A DNA stretch of 64,000 nucleotides from Falsiroseomonas stagni DSM 19981 (GTDB taxonomy: Bacteria > Pseudomonadota > Alphaproteobacteria > Acetobacterales > Acetobacteraceae): NCBI RefSeq assembly GCF_900114315.1, contig NZ_FOSQ01000012.1, positions 62,001 to 126,000 of the forward strand. Direction: 5' to 3'. The notes under the pieces are model-generated. The model did not search any database. It worked only from the letters and a program-made list of their open reading frames with translations, and was not told where the DNA came from. The translations under genes were made by a program, and so were the position numbers. The first letter of the stretch is position 1, and the number at the start of each line of letters is the position of its first letter. Positions 8,643 to 18,534 of the stretch are shown piece after piece.

Positions 8643-9269
8643 CTACGGCGCCCCGGGGCTCAAATTGTGCTCCCGCATCACCTGCTGGAGGGCCGGCAGG
8701 TCGCGCGCGCGGACCAGGCGGATGATGGCGAAGTGGTGGTCGGCACCGCGGCGAAGCAAATCCATCGTGTTGCGGCGGCGGATCACGGCGGCGGGGACGC
8801 GGGCGCGGAGATCGAAGAGCAGGTCCACCATTTCGCGGTTCGGGCAGGGGGCGAGCATGGTGGTGTGGAAGGCGATATTCGCGGCTTCCTGATCCTCCAC
8901 CGTGCCGGCTTCGAGCGCCCTGGCGAAGGCTTCGGCGTGAAGCTGCATGGTGGCAAGGGCGGCGTCGTCCAGCCGGTCGATCACCAGCGCGGCGGCGGCC
9001 ACTTCCAGCACGGCGCGGGTTTCCATCACCTGGGCGACGCGGGCGGGGTCGAAATCCTCCACCTGGTAGCCGCGGCGGGCGATGTGGCGGACCAGGCGCT
9101 TTTCCACCAGGCGGTCCAGCGCCTGGCGGATATCGAGCCTCGTCGCGTTGTAGGCGGCTTCCAGGTCGATCTGCCGCAGCCAGGACCCGGCGCCGAGGCG
9201 ACCGAGATGGATGTCCGTTTCCAGCAGGCGGACGAGGTCACGCGTGCGGGCGGGGGCGGCGGCCTGCAT
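8643..9269 (-). CDS. GntR-family regulator, FCD type
   Basis: A 208-residue regulator with an N-terminal winged helix (LEAAYNATRLDIRQALDRLVEKRLV) and an all-helical FCD ligand domain. It is divergent from the hydantoinase/ABC operon starting at 9356 and is the natural candidate to control it. The ATG at 9269 has AGGAG 8 bases upstream; a GTG immediately before it is too close to that site. The recognition helix (NATRLDIRQAL) differs somewhat from the usual SRTPVREAL pattern. The ligand is probably related to the substrate of the hydantoinase operon (inference). Confidence 0.88.
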   Translation of the reverse strand: MQAAAPARTRDLVRLLETDIHLGRLGAGSWLRQIDLEAAYNATRLDIRQALDRLVEKRLVRHIARRGYQVEDFDPARVAQVMETRAVLEVAAAALVIDRLDDAALATMQLHAEAFARALEAGTVEDQEAANIAFHTTMLAPCPNREMVDLLFDLRARVPAAVIRRRNTMDLLRRGADHHFAIIRLVRARDLPALQQVMREHNLSPGAP

Positions 9270-9297
9270 CACGGTTTCTCCTGACGGGATTGGACGG

Positions 9298-9340
9298 TTG
9301 ACCCTATGGCGCCGATCATGGCATCAAAATTGGCGCCAAT
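9298..9340 (+). promoter_or_regulatory. candidate promoter and GntR operator region for the hyuA operon
   Basis: The 83-base divergent gap holds TTGACC (9298-9303) as a possible -35 box. A perfect 12-base palindrome ATTGGCGCCAAT lies at 9329-9340. A second GGCGCC with the same right flank (GGCGCCGAT, 9308-9316) sits 24 bases before the GGCGCC of the palindrome. Two similarly spaced sites astride a promoter are typical of a repressor. Confidence 0.45.
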
Positions 9341-9355
9341 CCAGAAGGACGCGGC

Positions 9356-11422
9356 ATGAGCCTTTCCCCCCGGCTTCGCATCGGCGTGGATTCCGGCGGC
9401 ACCTTCACGGATGTCTGCCTGTGGGATGGCGCGTCGGGGCGGCTGGCGGTCTGGAAGGTCAGCAGCACGCCGGGCGATCCCAGCGAGGGCATCGCGACAG
9501 GCATCGGCCAGGCGCTGGCGGAGGCCGGGCGGGCGGGGGCGGAGGTCGCCTATTTCGGCCATGGCACCACGGTCGCGACCAATGCGCTGATCGAGGGGCG
9601 GGGCGCGCGGACGGGGATGGTGACGACCCGGGGCTTTCGCGACGTGATCGAGATCCGCCGCCAGATGCGCCCGGCGCTCTATGACCTCCAGGCCCGGAAG
9701 CCGGAGCCGCCGGCGCCGCGCGACCTGCGGCTGGAGGTGTCGGAGCGGCTGCGCTTCGACGGCAGCGTCGAGACGGCGCTGGATGAGGACGAGGCGCGGG
9801 CAGCCGTGCGGCGGCTGCGGGATGCGGGGGTGGAGGCGGTCTCCATCTGCTTCCTCTTCGGCTACCTGGCGCCGGCGCACGAAGCCCTGGTGGCGCGGCT
9901 GGTCGGGGAGGAAATGCCGGGTGCCTTCGTCAGCACCTCCCACCAGGTGGCGCCGGAATTTCGCGAGTATGAGCGGTTCTCCACCACGACCGTGAATGCG
10001 GCGCTGGGGCCGGTGATGCGGGGCTATCTCGGGCGGCTCGCGCCGCGGCTGGCGGCGATGGGCGTGGCGGCCACGCCGCATCTGACGCAGAGCAATGGCG
10101 GGGTGATCTCGGCGGAGGCGGCGTCCCGCTTCCCGGTGCGGACGGTGCTGTCGGGGCCGGCGGCGGGGGTGACGGGGGCGCTGGCCATCGGGCGCGCGGC
10201 CGGGGTGCCGGGGATCATCACCTTCGACATGGGGGGCACCTCCTCCGACGTCGCGCTGATCGATGGCGGGCGGCCGCGCATGGCGGTGGATGTGGCGGTG
10301 CATGGCAATCCGCTGCGGGTGCCGATGCTGGATATCCACACCGTGGGCGCGGGCGGCGGCTCCATCGCGTTTGTCGATAGCGGCGGGCTGCTGAAGGTGG
10401 GGCCGCGCAGCGCGGGGGCCTTGCCGGGGCCGGTCTGCTACGGCCTGGGGAACGGGGAGCCGACGGTCACGGATGCGAACCTCGTGCTGGGCGTGCTGAA
10501 CCCCACGCATCTGCTGGGCGGGCGCATGGCGATCGATCGCGGGCGGGCGGAGGCGGCCATCACGCGGCTCGGCGCGCGGATCGGGCTGGATGCGATGCGG
10601 ACGGCGCAGGGCATCATCAGCGTCGTCACCGCCAATATGGCGAAGGCGATCCGCGTGATCTCCGTGGAGCGCGGCTATGATCCGCGCGACTACGTGCTGA
10701 TGGCCTTCGGCGGCGCAGGGCCGCTGCATGCGGCGCGGCTGGCGCGGGAGCTGGGCATGGCGCGGGTGCTGGTGCCTCGCAATCCGGGCATCCTGTGTGC
10801 CATGGGGCTGCTGCTGAGCGATCTGCGCACGCATCTCTCCGCCGGGCGAATGCTGCCGCTGTCGGCCGAGGGGCTGGCGGGGCTGCGGGAGGGCTTTGCC
10901 GGGTTGGAATCGCAGGCCGCGTCCTGGTTCGCCGATGAAGGGATTGCCGAGGCGGATCGCGCCACGGCGCGCGCCATCGACCTGCGCTATGAAGGCCAGG
11001 GGCATGAGCTGATGGTGGATTGCCCCGACGGCCCGTTGGACGATGCCGCGCTGGCCGAGGTGACGCGGCGCTTCGAGGCGGCGCACAAGCAGGTCTATGG
11101 CTATGCCTCCCCGGAGGAGCCGATCCGCGTGGTGACCCTGCGGCTGGAGGCGACGGGCCGCGTGCCGAAGGCCGATATCGCAGCGCACCCGCTGGCGACG
11201 ACGGATGCGGCGGAGAGCATCATCGGCACGCGTCAGGTCTGGCTGCCGGAAGCGGGCGCCGTGGTCCCCTGCCCGCTGCATGACCGCGCGCGGCTCGGCC
11301 CCGGGCATCGCGTGGCCGGGCCCGCGGTGATCGAACAGATGGACAGCACCACGCTCCTGCTGCCGGGGCAGATCGCGACCGTCGATCCCTGGCTGAACCT
11401 GATGGTGGAGGAAGCGGCGTGA
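9356..11422 (+). CDS. hyuA: hydantoinase/oxoprolinase subunit A (HyuA)
   Basis: A 688-residue HyuA-type protein. The N-terminus has the ASKHA phosphate loop (GVDSGGTFTDVCLW), and the centre has GPAAGVTGALAIGR, FDMGGTSSDVALIDGG and VGAGGGSIAFVD, all standard for this family. HyuA with HyuB forms ATP-dependent 5-oxoprolinase, N-methylhydantoinase or acetone-carboxylase-like enzymes that open or carboxylate cyclic amides and ketones. Subfamily assignment from sequence alone is unsafe. The ATG has AAGGA upstream. The gene overlaps hyuB by 4 bases and starts a nine-gene operon with a peptide-type ABC importer, suggesting that a cyclic amide is imported and opened here. Confidence 0.93.
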   Translation: MSLSPRLRIGVDSGGTFTDVCLWDGASGRLAVWKVSSTPGDPSEGIATGIGQALAEAGRAGAEVAYFGHGTTVATNALIEGRGARTGMVTTRGFRDVIEIRRQMRPALYDLQARKPEPPAPRDLRLEVSERLRFDGSVETALDEDEARAAVRRLRDAGVEAVSICFLFGYLAPAHEALVARLVGEEMPGAFVSTSHQVAPEFREYERFSTTTVNAALGPVMRGYLGRLAPRLAAMGVAATPHLTQSNGGVISAEAASRFPVRTVLSGPAAGVTGALAIGRAAGVPGIITFDMGGTSSDVALIDGGRPRMAVDVAVHGNPLRVPMLDIHTVGAGGGSIAFVDSGGLLKVGPRSAGALPGPVCYGLGNGEPTVTDANLVLGVLNPTHLLGGRMAIDRGRAEAAITRLGARIGLDAMRTAQGIISVVTANMAKAIRVISVERGYDPRDYVLMAFGGAGPLHAARLARELGMARVLVPRNPGILCAMGLLLSDLRTHLSAGRMLPLSAEGLAGLREGFAGLESQAASWFADEGIAEADRATARAIDLRYEGQGHELMVDCPDGPLDDAALAEVTRRFEAAHKQVYGYASPEEPIRVVTLRLEATGRVPKADIAAHPLATTDAAESIIGTRQVWLPEAGAVVPCPLHDRARLGPGHRVAGPAVIEQMDSTTLLLPGQIATVDPWLNLMVEEAA

Positions 11423-13053
11423 ACGCCCCCGTCGATCCCATCACGGTCGAGGTGATCGGCAGCGCGCTCTCCACCATCGTGGAGGAGATGGGCAAGGCCA
11501 TCATCCGCGCCGCCTATTCCGCCAACATCAAGGAACGCCGCGACTGCTCCGCCGCGCTGTTCGACACCGAAGGGCGCATCATCGCACAGGCGGAGCAGAT
11601 CCCGCTGCATCTGGGATCGCTGCTCGGCATCGCGGATCGCGTGCTGGGCAGCACGGATCTGGCCGCGATCCAGCCCGGCGACGTCTTCATCGGCAATGAC
11701 GCGCATACCGGCGGCGGCACCCACCTCAACGACATCGTCTTCCTGGAGCCGGTCTTCGTGCAGGCTGCGTTGGTCGCCTGGGTGGCGAACCTCGCGCATC
11801 ACTCGGATTTCGTCGATCGCGGCCACGCCCACATCTTCCAGGAAGGGCTGCGCATCCCGCCCATCCGCCTCTATCGCGCCGGCGTGTTGCAGCAGGATGT
11901 GCTGGACCTCGTGCTGCTGAACTGCCAGGTGCCGCGGGAGCGGGTGAATGATTTCCGCGCGCAGATGGCGGCGAACCGCCTCGGCGTGCAGCGCTACCAG
12001 GCGCTGGCCGCGCGCTACGGCGTGGCGGTGCTGCACCAGGCGACGCGCGACCTGCTGGACTATGCGGAGCGCAAGACCCGCGCCGGCATCGCCGCCATCC
12101 CCGACGGACGCTACGCCTTCCAGGCGCCCTTCGACACCAGCCTGTGGCCGGACCTGCTGCATCTGGCGGTCGCGATCGAGGTCGCCGGCGACGAGATCCG
12201 CTTCGACTTCGCGGGCAATCCGGCGCAGACGCGGTCGGGCCTCAACATGGTGTTCACCGCCTTGCAGGCGACGGTCTACTACGTCGTGAAGACGCTGCTG
12301 GACCAGGACACACCCGCCAATGCGGGTTTTCATCGGCCGATCCGGATCAGCGCGCCCGCGGGCTCCATCGTCAATGCGCTGCCGCCCGCTGCCGTCTACA
12401 GCCGACACGACGTGGCGCAGCGGCTGGTCGATATGTGCTTCGCGGCGCTGGCGGAGGCGATCCCGGATCGCGTGCCCGCGGCCTCCACCGGCGTGACGGT
12501 ACTGACGATGAGCGGCACGCATCCCCGCACCGGCCGCTACTACGTCTACAATGAAAGCATGGGCGGCGGCTTCGGCGCGCGGGCGGGGCAGGACGGGATG
12601 GATGGCGTCCACGTCCACACCACCAACTCCGCCAATATCCCGGTGGAGGCGCTGGAATCCGAACAGCCCGTGATGGTCGAGGCCTATGAGTTGGTCCGCG
12701 ACAGCGGCGGCCCCGGGCGTTTCCGCGGCGGCATGGGCATCCGGCGCCGCGTGCGCGCGGTGGGGCATGAGGCGACGGTCAACCTCGGCGGCCCCTGCAA
12801 CATCGTCCCGGCCTGGGGGCTGGAAGGCGGGCTGCCCGGCGGGCTGGCGCGCGTCGAACTCTCCGCGGGCGTCGCCGCGCTGAAGCGGCGGGACGGGTTG
12901 ATCCCGGATGGCGGGTCGGGCGCGGCCGTGACCTCCGGCGGCGGCGGCCGCGGCGATCCGCGCCTGCGGGATCGCGATGCGGTGCGGCGTGACTTGCGGG
13001 AGGACCGCATCAGCGCGGAAGCCGCGCGCAGCATCTACGGGCTGGAGGATTGA
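11419..13053 (+). CDS. hyuB: hydantoinase/oxoprolinase subunit B (HyuB)
   Basis: A 544-residue partner of HyuA. Family signatures seen are DPITVEVIGSALSTIVEEMG at the start, GDVFIGNDAHTGGGTHLNDI, HHSDFVDRG with metal-type His/Asp residues, and the C-terminal GGPGRFRGGMGIRR. The length matches the hydantoinase B family. The start overlaps hyuA by 4 bases (ATGA type) and the end overlaps the ABC permease gene, so subunit ratios are probably set by translational coupling. It shares the doubt over exact substrate with HyuA: 5-oxoproline, N-methylhydantoin or a relative. Confidence 0.93.
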   Translation: MNAPVDPITVEVIGSALSTIVEEMGKAIIRAAYSANIKERRDCSAALFDTEGRIIAQAEQIPLHLGSLLGIADRVLGSTDLAAIQPGDVFIGNDAHTGGGTHLNDIVFLEPVFVQAALVAWVANLAHHSDFVDRGHAHIFQEGLRIPPIRLYRAGVLQQDVLDLVLLNCQVPRERVNDFRAQMAANRLGVQRYQALAARYGVAVLHQATRDLLDYAERKTRAGIAAIPDGRYAFQAPFDTSLWPDLLHLAVAIEVAGDEIRFDFAGNPAQTRSGLNMVFTALQATVYYVVKTLLDQDTPANAGFHRPIRISAPAGSIVNALPPAAVYSRHDVAQRLVDMCFAALAEAIPDRVPAASTGVTVLTMSGTHPRTGRYYVYNESMGGGFGARAGQDGMDGVHVHTTNSANIPVEALESEQPVMVEAYELVRDSGGPGRFRGGMGIRRRVRAVGHEATVNLGGPCNIVPAWGLEGGLPGGLARVELSAGVAALKRRDGLIPDGGSGAAVTSGGGGRGDPRLRDRDAVRRDLREDRISAEAARSIYGLED

Positions 13054-13973
13054 TGGGGCGCTTCCTCCTCTCCCGCCTCGGTGACGGGATCGTGGCGATC
13101 TGGGGCGTGGTGACGATCGTCTTCGTCGTCTCCCGCCTGCTGGGCGATCCTGCGATCCTGCTGCTGCCCGTGGGCGCCACGGAGGAACAGCTCCAGGCGC
13201 TGCGCGCGGGGCTCGGGCTCGATCGGCCGATCTGGGAGCAGTACGTCACCTTCCTAGGCGGGGCGCTGCGTGGCGACTTCGGACAATCCTTCCAGTTCAT
13301 GCGCCCTGCCCTGTCCGTGGTGCTGGAACGGATGCCGGCGACGATGGCGCTGGCGGGATCGGCGCTGCTGGTGGGCGTGGTGCTCGGCTGTGTCGCGGGA
13401 TCGATGGCGGCGCTGTTCCGCGGCACCATCGTGGAAGGCGTGGTGATGCTGCTGGCGCTGCTGGGCCAGGCGACGCCGGTCTTCTGGCTAGGGCTGCTGC
13501 TGATCCTGCTCTTCGCCGTCGATCTCGGCCTGCTCCCGACCGGCGGCTATGACGGGCCGATGAGCCTGGTGCTGCCAGCGCTGACGCTCGGCACCTTCAC
13601 CACCGCCAGCATCGCGCGGCTGCTGCGATCCGGCATGCTGGATGTGATGAAGGACGACCATGTGCGCACGGCGCGTGCCAAGGGGCTGCTGCCGGGCACG
13701 GTGTTCCTGTGGCACATCGCGCGCAATTCGCTGATCCCCGTCGTCACCATGGTCGGGATCCTGGCCGGTGAGCTGCTCGGCGGATCGGTGGTGACGGAGA
13801 CGGTCTTCTCCTGGCCCGGGGTCGGGCGCCTGATCGTGCAGGCGATGGAGGCGAAGGATTTTCCCGTGGTGCAGGCGGGGGTGATGGTGATCGCCACCAT
13901 CTTCGTCGTCATCAACCTCTTCGTCGACCTGCTCTACGGGCTGCTCGACCCGCGCATCCGGGCACGGCGATGA
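13050..13973 (+). CDS. ABC transporter permease, dipeptide/oligopeptide type (DppB-like)
   Basis: A 307-residue permease with six hydrophobic segments. It has the DppB/OppB start (RLGDGIVAIWGVVTIVFVVS) and the cytoplasmic EAA loop (VRTARAKGLLPGTVFLWHIA) that contacts the ATPases. It ends LLYGLLDPRIRARR, as usual for this subunit. The overlap with hyuB and with the next permease (ATGA) puts it firmly in the hydantoinase operon, so the importer probably brings in the HyuAB substrate rather than ordinary peptides (inference). Confidence 0.93.
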   Translation: MMGRFLLSRLGDGIVAIWGVVTIVFVVSRLLGDPAILLLPVGATEEQLQALRAGLGLDRPIWEQYVTFLGGALRGDFGQSFQFMRPALSVVLERMPATMALAGSALLVGVVLGCVAGSMAALFRGTIVEGVVMLLALLGQATPVFWLGLLLILLFAVDLGLLPTGGYDGPMSLVLPALTLGTFTTASIARLLRSGMLDVMKDDHVRTARAKGLLPGTVFLWHIARNSLIPVVTMVGILAGELLGGSVVTETVFSWPGVGRLIVQAMEAKDFPVVQAGVMVIATIFVVINLFVDLLYGLLDPRIRARR

Positions 13974-14826
13974 GGGCGGTGTGGCAGGCGCTGACGCGCC
14001 GTTCCGGATGGCTGGGCCTGTTCGGCGCCACGCTGCTGGTCGTGCTGGTGCTGCTGGCGCTGTTCGGACCATGGCTGGACCTGCCCGACCCCACGCGGAC
14101 GAATCTCCGCGCGCGCATGGTGGGGCCGACCATCACCTGGTTCAGCCTGGGCGCGCATCCGCTGGGCACGGACCAGCTGGGGCGGGACATCCTGTCCCGC
14201 ATTGTGGCGGGCAGCCGCGTGACCTTGATGGTGGCGGGCGCGGCCGTGCTGCTGGGGGGCGTGCTGGGCACGCTGCTCGGCCTGATATCCGGCTATTTCG
14301 GCGGCTGGGTGGATCGCATCCTCATGCGGCTGGTGGATATCCAGCTCGCGCTGCCGCTGATGCTGCTGGCGCTGATGGTGGTGGCGGCGCTGGGGCCGAG
14401 CCTGCGGAACCTGATCGGCGTGCTCGCCCTGGTGTCCTGGGTCCGCTACGCGCGCATCGTGCGCGGCCAGGTGCTGGCGGTGCGGGAACGGGAATTCGTG
14501 CAGAGCGCGCGGGCCATCGGTGCCTCACATTCCCGCATCATCCTGCGCCACATCCTGCCGAATGTGCTGACGCCGGCGCTGGTGGTGGCGACGCTGGAAC
14601 TGGCGCGGGTGATCGTGCTGGAGGCGGGGCTTTCGTTCCTGGGCCTCGGCATCCAGCCACCCGATCCATCCTGGGGACGGATGCTGGCGGATGGGCGGAC
14701 CTACATCTCATCCGCCTGGTGGATCATCACCTTCCCGGGCCTGGCGCTGATGCTGACGGTGCTGGCGGTGAACCTGCTGGGCGACTGGCTGCGGGACTTC
14801 TTCGACCCGCGACTGGCGGTGCGGTG

Positions 14827-14827
<1 letters not shown>
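13970..14827 (+). CDS. ABC transporter permease, dipeptide/oligopeptide type (DppC-like)
   Basis: A 285-residue second permease with the DppC-type periplasmic segment containing HPLGTDQLGRDILSRIVAG. The EAA loop is EFVQSARAIGASHSRIILRH, and the protein ends GDWLRDFFDPRLAVR. It pairs with the preceding DppB-like subunit. The stop codon shares bases with the ATG of the following ATPase gene. Family assignment is firm; the transported compound is unknown. Confidence 0.93.
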
Positions 14828-15812
<985 letters not shown>

Positions 15813-15816
<4 letters not shown>

Positions 15817-16715
15817 CCGCACCGCTGCTCCGCGTCAAAGGTCTGCGCCGCCACTACGCCAGTGGCGGCGGGTTGTTCGGCCGCGCGCGCTACGTGACGC
15901 GCGCCGTCGATGATGTCTCCTTTGCCGTGATGCCCGGGGAGACGCTGGGCCTCGTCGGGGAGAGCGGCAGCGGTAAGAGCACGACAGGCCGCCTGGTGAT
16001 GGGGCTGGAGGAGCCGGATGCCGGCCGCGTCGTCTTCGACGGCACCGACCTGACATCGCTGTCTGCGTCACGACGCAAGCCGTTCCGCCAGCGCATGCAG
16101 ATCGTCTTCCAGGACCCCTATGCCGCGCTGAACCCGCGCATGCGCGTCGGCGACTTCGTGGAGGAACCGCTGCTGGTGCACGGGGTGGAGGCCGGTCCGG
16201 ATCGCGTCGCGGCGCTGTTCCGCACTGTCGGCCTCGATCCCGCCTTCATGCAGCGCTACCCGCATGAATTCAGCGGCGGCCAGCGCCAGCGCATCGGCAT
16301 CGCGCGCGCCATCGCGCTGCGGCCGCAATTCCTGGTGGCGGATGAACCCATCACGGCGCTCGATGTCTCGATCCAGGCGCAGATCGTGAACCTGTTCCAG
16401 GACCTCCAGGAAAGCATGGGCCTGGCGCTGCTGTTCATCGCGCATGACCTCTCGATGGTGCGCTATTTGTGTTCGCGCGTGGCGGTGATGCTGCGCGGAC
16501 GGATCGTGGAGATGGGGCCGACCGAGGCGGTGTTCGGGGATGCGCGGCATCCCTACACGAAGGCGCTGCTTTCCGCGGTGCCGATCCCGGATCCGGCACA
16601 GGAACGCGGCCGCCGGAGGCTGGCCTTCGATGCCGGCGGCTATGTCTTCCCGCCGGATGCTGCGCTGCGCGATACCGGCGATGGCCATTACGTCCTGATG
16701 GGAGAAGCGGCATGA
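15813..16715 (+). CDS. ABC transporter ATPase, DppF-like
   Basis: A 300-residue ATPase. Walker A is GESGSGKST, the signature is FSGGQRQRIGIA, Walker B is FLVADEPITALD and the H-loop is FIAHDLS. The DppF-type N-terminal segment before Walker A contains RARYVTRAVDDVSF. The signature differs from its partner (GGQRQR versus GGMRQR), the normal pattern for a heterodimeric ATPase. It starts 4 bases before the end of the DppD-like gene and overlaps the UroD-like gene after it. Confidence 0.94.
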
Positions 16716-17689
16716 CTCCGGCCGATCTGGTACGCGCCACCATCGCGGGGGAGAGCACGCCCCGCCCGGCCTTCTCCTTCTGGACGCATTTCCCGGGCAT
16801 CGACCTCGACCCCGATGCCATCGCGCGGGAGACGGTGGCCTTCACCCGCGCCACCGGCGCGGATTTCGTGAAATCCATGCCGAACGGCCTCTATGTCGTG
16901 GAGGATTGGGGCGTCCGCGCGGACTATTCGGAGATCGCGGCGGGCGGCGTCGCGAAGGTGACGGCGAGCCCGATCCAGGCGCCGGAGGATTGGACGCGCG
17001 TGAAGCGCCTGGACCCCACGGCCGGCGTGCTGGGGCGCGAATTGCGGCATCTGGGGCTGCTGGTGGCGGCGCTGGGGCCGGCGGTGCCGGTCCTCGCCAC
17101 CGTCTTCTCCCCCGTCACCATCGCCAAGAAGCTGATCGGCGGCAACGGCTTCGCGACCCATCTGCGCGATCATCCCGCGCTGGTGCAGGCGGCGATGGCG
17201 GAGATGGCGGAAACCACCGCCGCCTTCTCCCGCGCCGCCATCGCGCTGGGCTGCGCGGGCGTCTTCTTCGCGGTGCAGGACGCGACCAGCACGGTCGGCG
17301 CCGAGGCCTATCGCCGCGACTTCCTGGCGCATGACCTGGCGGCGCTGGAAGGCGCGAAGGCGGGCTGGTTCAACGCCGTGCACATGCATGGGGACGACAT
17401 CCTCTTCGACCTGCTCAGCGAACTCCCCGTGCCCGTGCTGAACTGGCATGTCGGGGAGACCGCGCCCTCCATCGCGCAATACCGCGCGGCGGGCGGGCGG
17501 AAGCCGATCCTGGGCGGGCTGCGCCGCACGCCGATCACCCAGGGCGACATGGCCGCGATCGAGGACGACCTGGCCGCGATCCGCGCCAGCGGGAATGGCG
17601 TGCTGATCTCGCCAGGCTGCGTCATCCGCCATCCCGTCGATACCGCGCTGCTGGCGCGGATCGGCGCGCGCATCCGGGGGGAGGCATGA
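16712..17689 (+). CDS. uroporphyrinogen decarboxylase (URO-D) family protein
   Basis: A 325-residue TIM-barrel protein of the URO-D superfamily, seen from its overall pattern: PRPAFSFWTHFPGIDLDP at the start, DFVKSMPNGLYVVEDWG, and a C-terminal barrel end with GGLRRTP and LISPGCVIRHPVDT. The family includes heme-pathway HemE and cobalamin-dependent methyltransferases (MtaA/CmuA type). Its position inside a hydantoinase/ABC operon argues against a heme role. A demethylation or decarboxylation step on an N-methylated or carboxylated ring product is possible but unproven. The ATG at 16712 overlaps the previous stop. Confidence 0.8.
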   Translation: MTPADLVRATIAGESTPRPAFSFWTHFPGIDLDPDAIARETVAFTRATGADFVKSMPNGLYVVEDWGVRADYSEIAAGGVAKVTASPIQAPEDWTRVKRLDPTAGVLGRELRHLGLLVAALGPAVPVLATVFSPVTIAKKLIGGNGFATHLRDHPALVQAAMAEMAETTAAFSRAAIALGCAGVFFAVQDATSTVGAEAYRRDFLAHDLAALEGAKAGWFNAVHMHGDDILFDLLSELPVPVLNWHVGETAPSIAQYRAAGGRKPILGGLRRTPITQGDMAAIEDDLAAIRASGNGVLISPGCVIRHPVDTALLARIGARIRGEA

Positions 17690-18534
17690 AGCGCGTCCCC
17701 ATCGCCGGCGCCGAGCTCCTCGTCGAGGATATCGGCGAGGCGAAGCGCGGCACCATCATCCTGGTGCATGGCGGCCGCGGCATCGGCGACCATGCGGGGG
17801 AGATGGCGGCCTACCGACCGCTCTCCGACGAATACCGCGTGATCGCCTATGACCAGCGCGGCTGCGGGCAATCATCCCTGACGCCGCCCTTCACCTTCGA
17901 CCGCCTGGCGGATGATCTGGAGGCGTTGCGCGCCACGCTGGTCGGCGCGCCCTGCATCATCCAGGGCGGCAGCTTCGGCGGCATGATCGCGCTGACCCAT
18001 GCGCTGCGCCACCCCGGCAGCGCCACGCACCTGATCCTCCGCGGCACGGCGCCGAGCCACCATCACGAGGCCGAGGCAATCGCCAACATCAAGGCGCGGC
18101 TGCACAAGGCGACCAGCGCGTCGGTCCGCATGGTGGAGAAGATGTTCTCCGACCAGGTAGTGGACGATATGGAACTGCGGCTGATCTGGGCGGCGCTGCA
18201 GCCGCTCTACTACGAGCGGTTCGATCCCGATGCCTCCCTGGAGCGCACGCGGACCATGTCCTTCCATGCGAAGACGCATAACGACCTCTTCGCGGAGAAG
18301 GATTACGACCTGCGCCCCCGGCTCCCGGAGATCGCCATTCCCACCCTGGTCGTGTGTGGCGCGGCGGACTGGATATGTCCGCCATCCCAGTCCAGGCTGA
18401 TCGCGGAAGCGGTGCCGAAGGCCGAGCTGTTCATGGTCGAGGGCGCCAATCATTCGGTGCATGTGGAGGCGCAGGACGCGGTGCTGGCACGCATCCGGCG
18501 CTTCCTTTCGGAACATGAGGAGAGGCAGGCATGA
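17686..18534 (+). CDS. alpha/beta hydrolase with intact catalytic triad
   Basis: A 282-residue alpha/beta-fold hydrolase of the proline iminopeptidase-like group. It has the oxyanion segment LVHGGRGIGDH, DQRGCGQSS, the nucleophile elbow GGSFGG and a late acid/base pair region (VVCGAADWICPP, then EGANHSVHVE with the catalytic His). It is thus a likely active enzyme, unlike the related domains at 50238-55142. In this operon it may cleave an amide or ester released by HyuAB or by the importer substrate. It overlaps its neighbours on both sides by 4 bases. Confidence 0.88.
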   Translation: MKRVPIAGAELLVEDIGEAKRGTIILVHGGRGIGDHAGEMAAYRPLSDEYRVIAYDQRGCGQSSLTPPFTFDRLADDLEALRATLVGAPCIIQGGSFGGMIALTHALRHPGSATHLILRGTAPSHHHEAEAIANIKARLHKATSASVRMVEKMFSDQVVDDMELRLIWAALQPLYYERFDPDASLERTRTMSFHAKTHNDLFAEKDYDLRPRLPEIAIPTLVVCGAADWICPPSQSRLIAEAVPKAELFMVEGANHSVHVEAQDAVLARIRRFLSEHEERQA

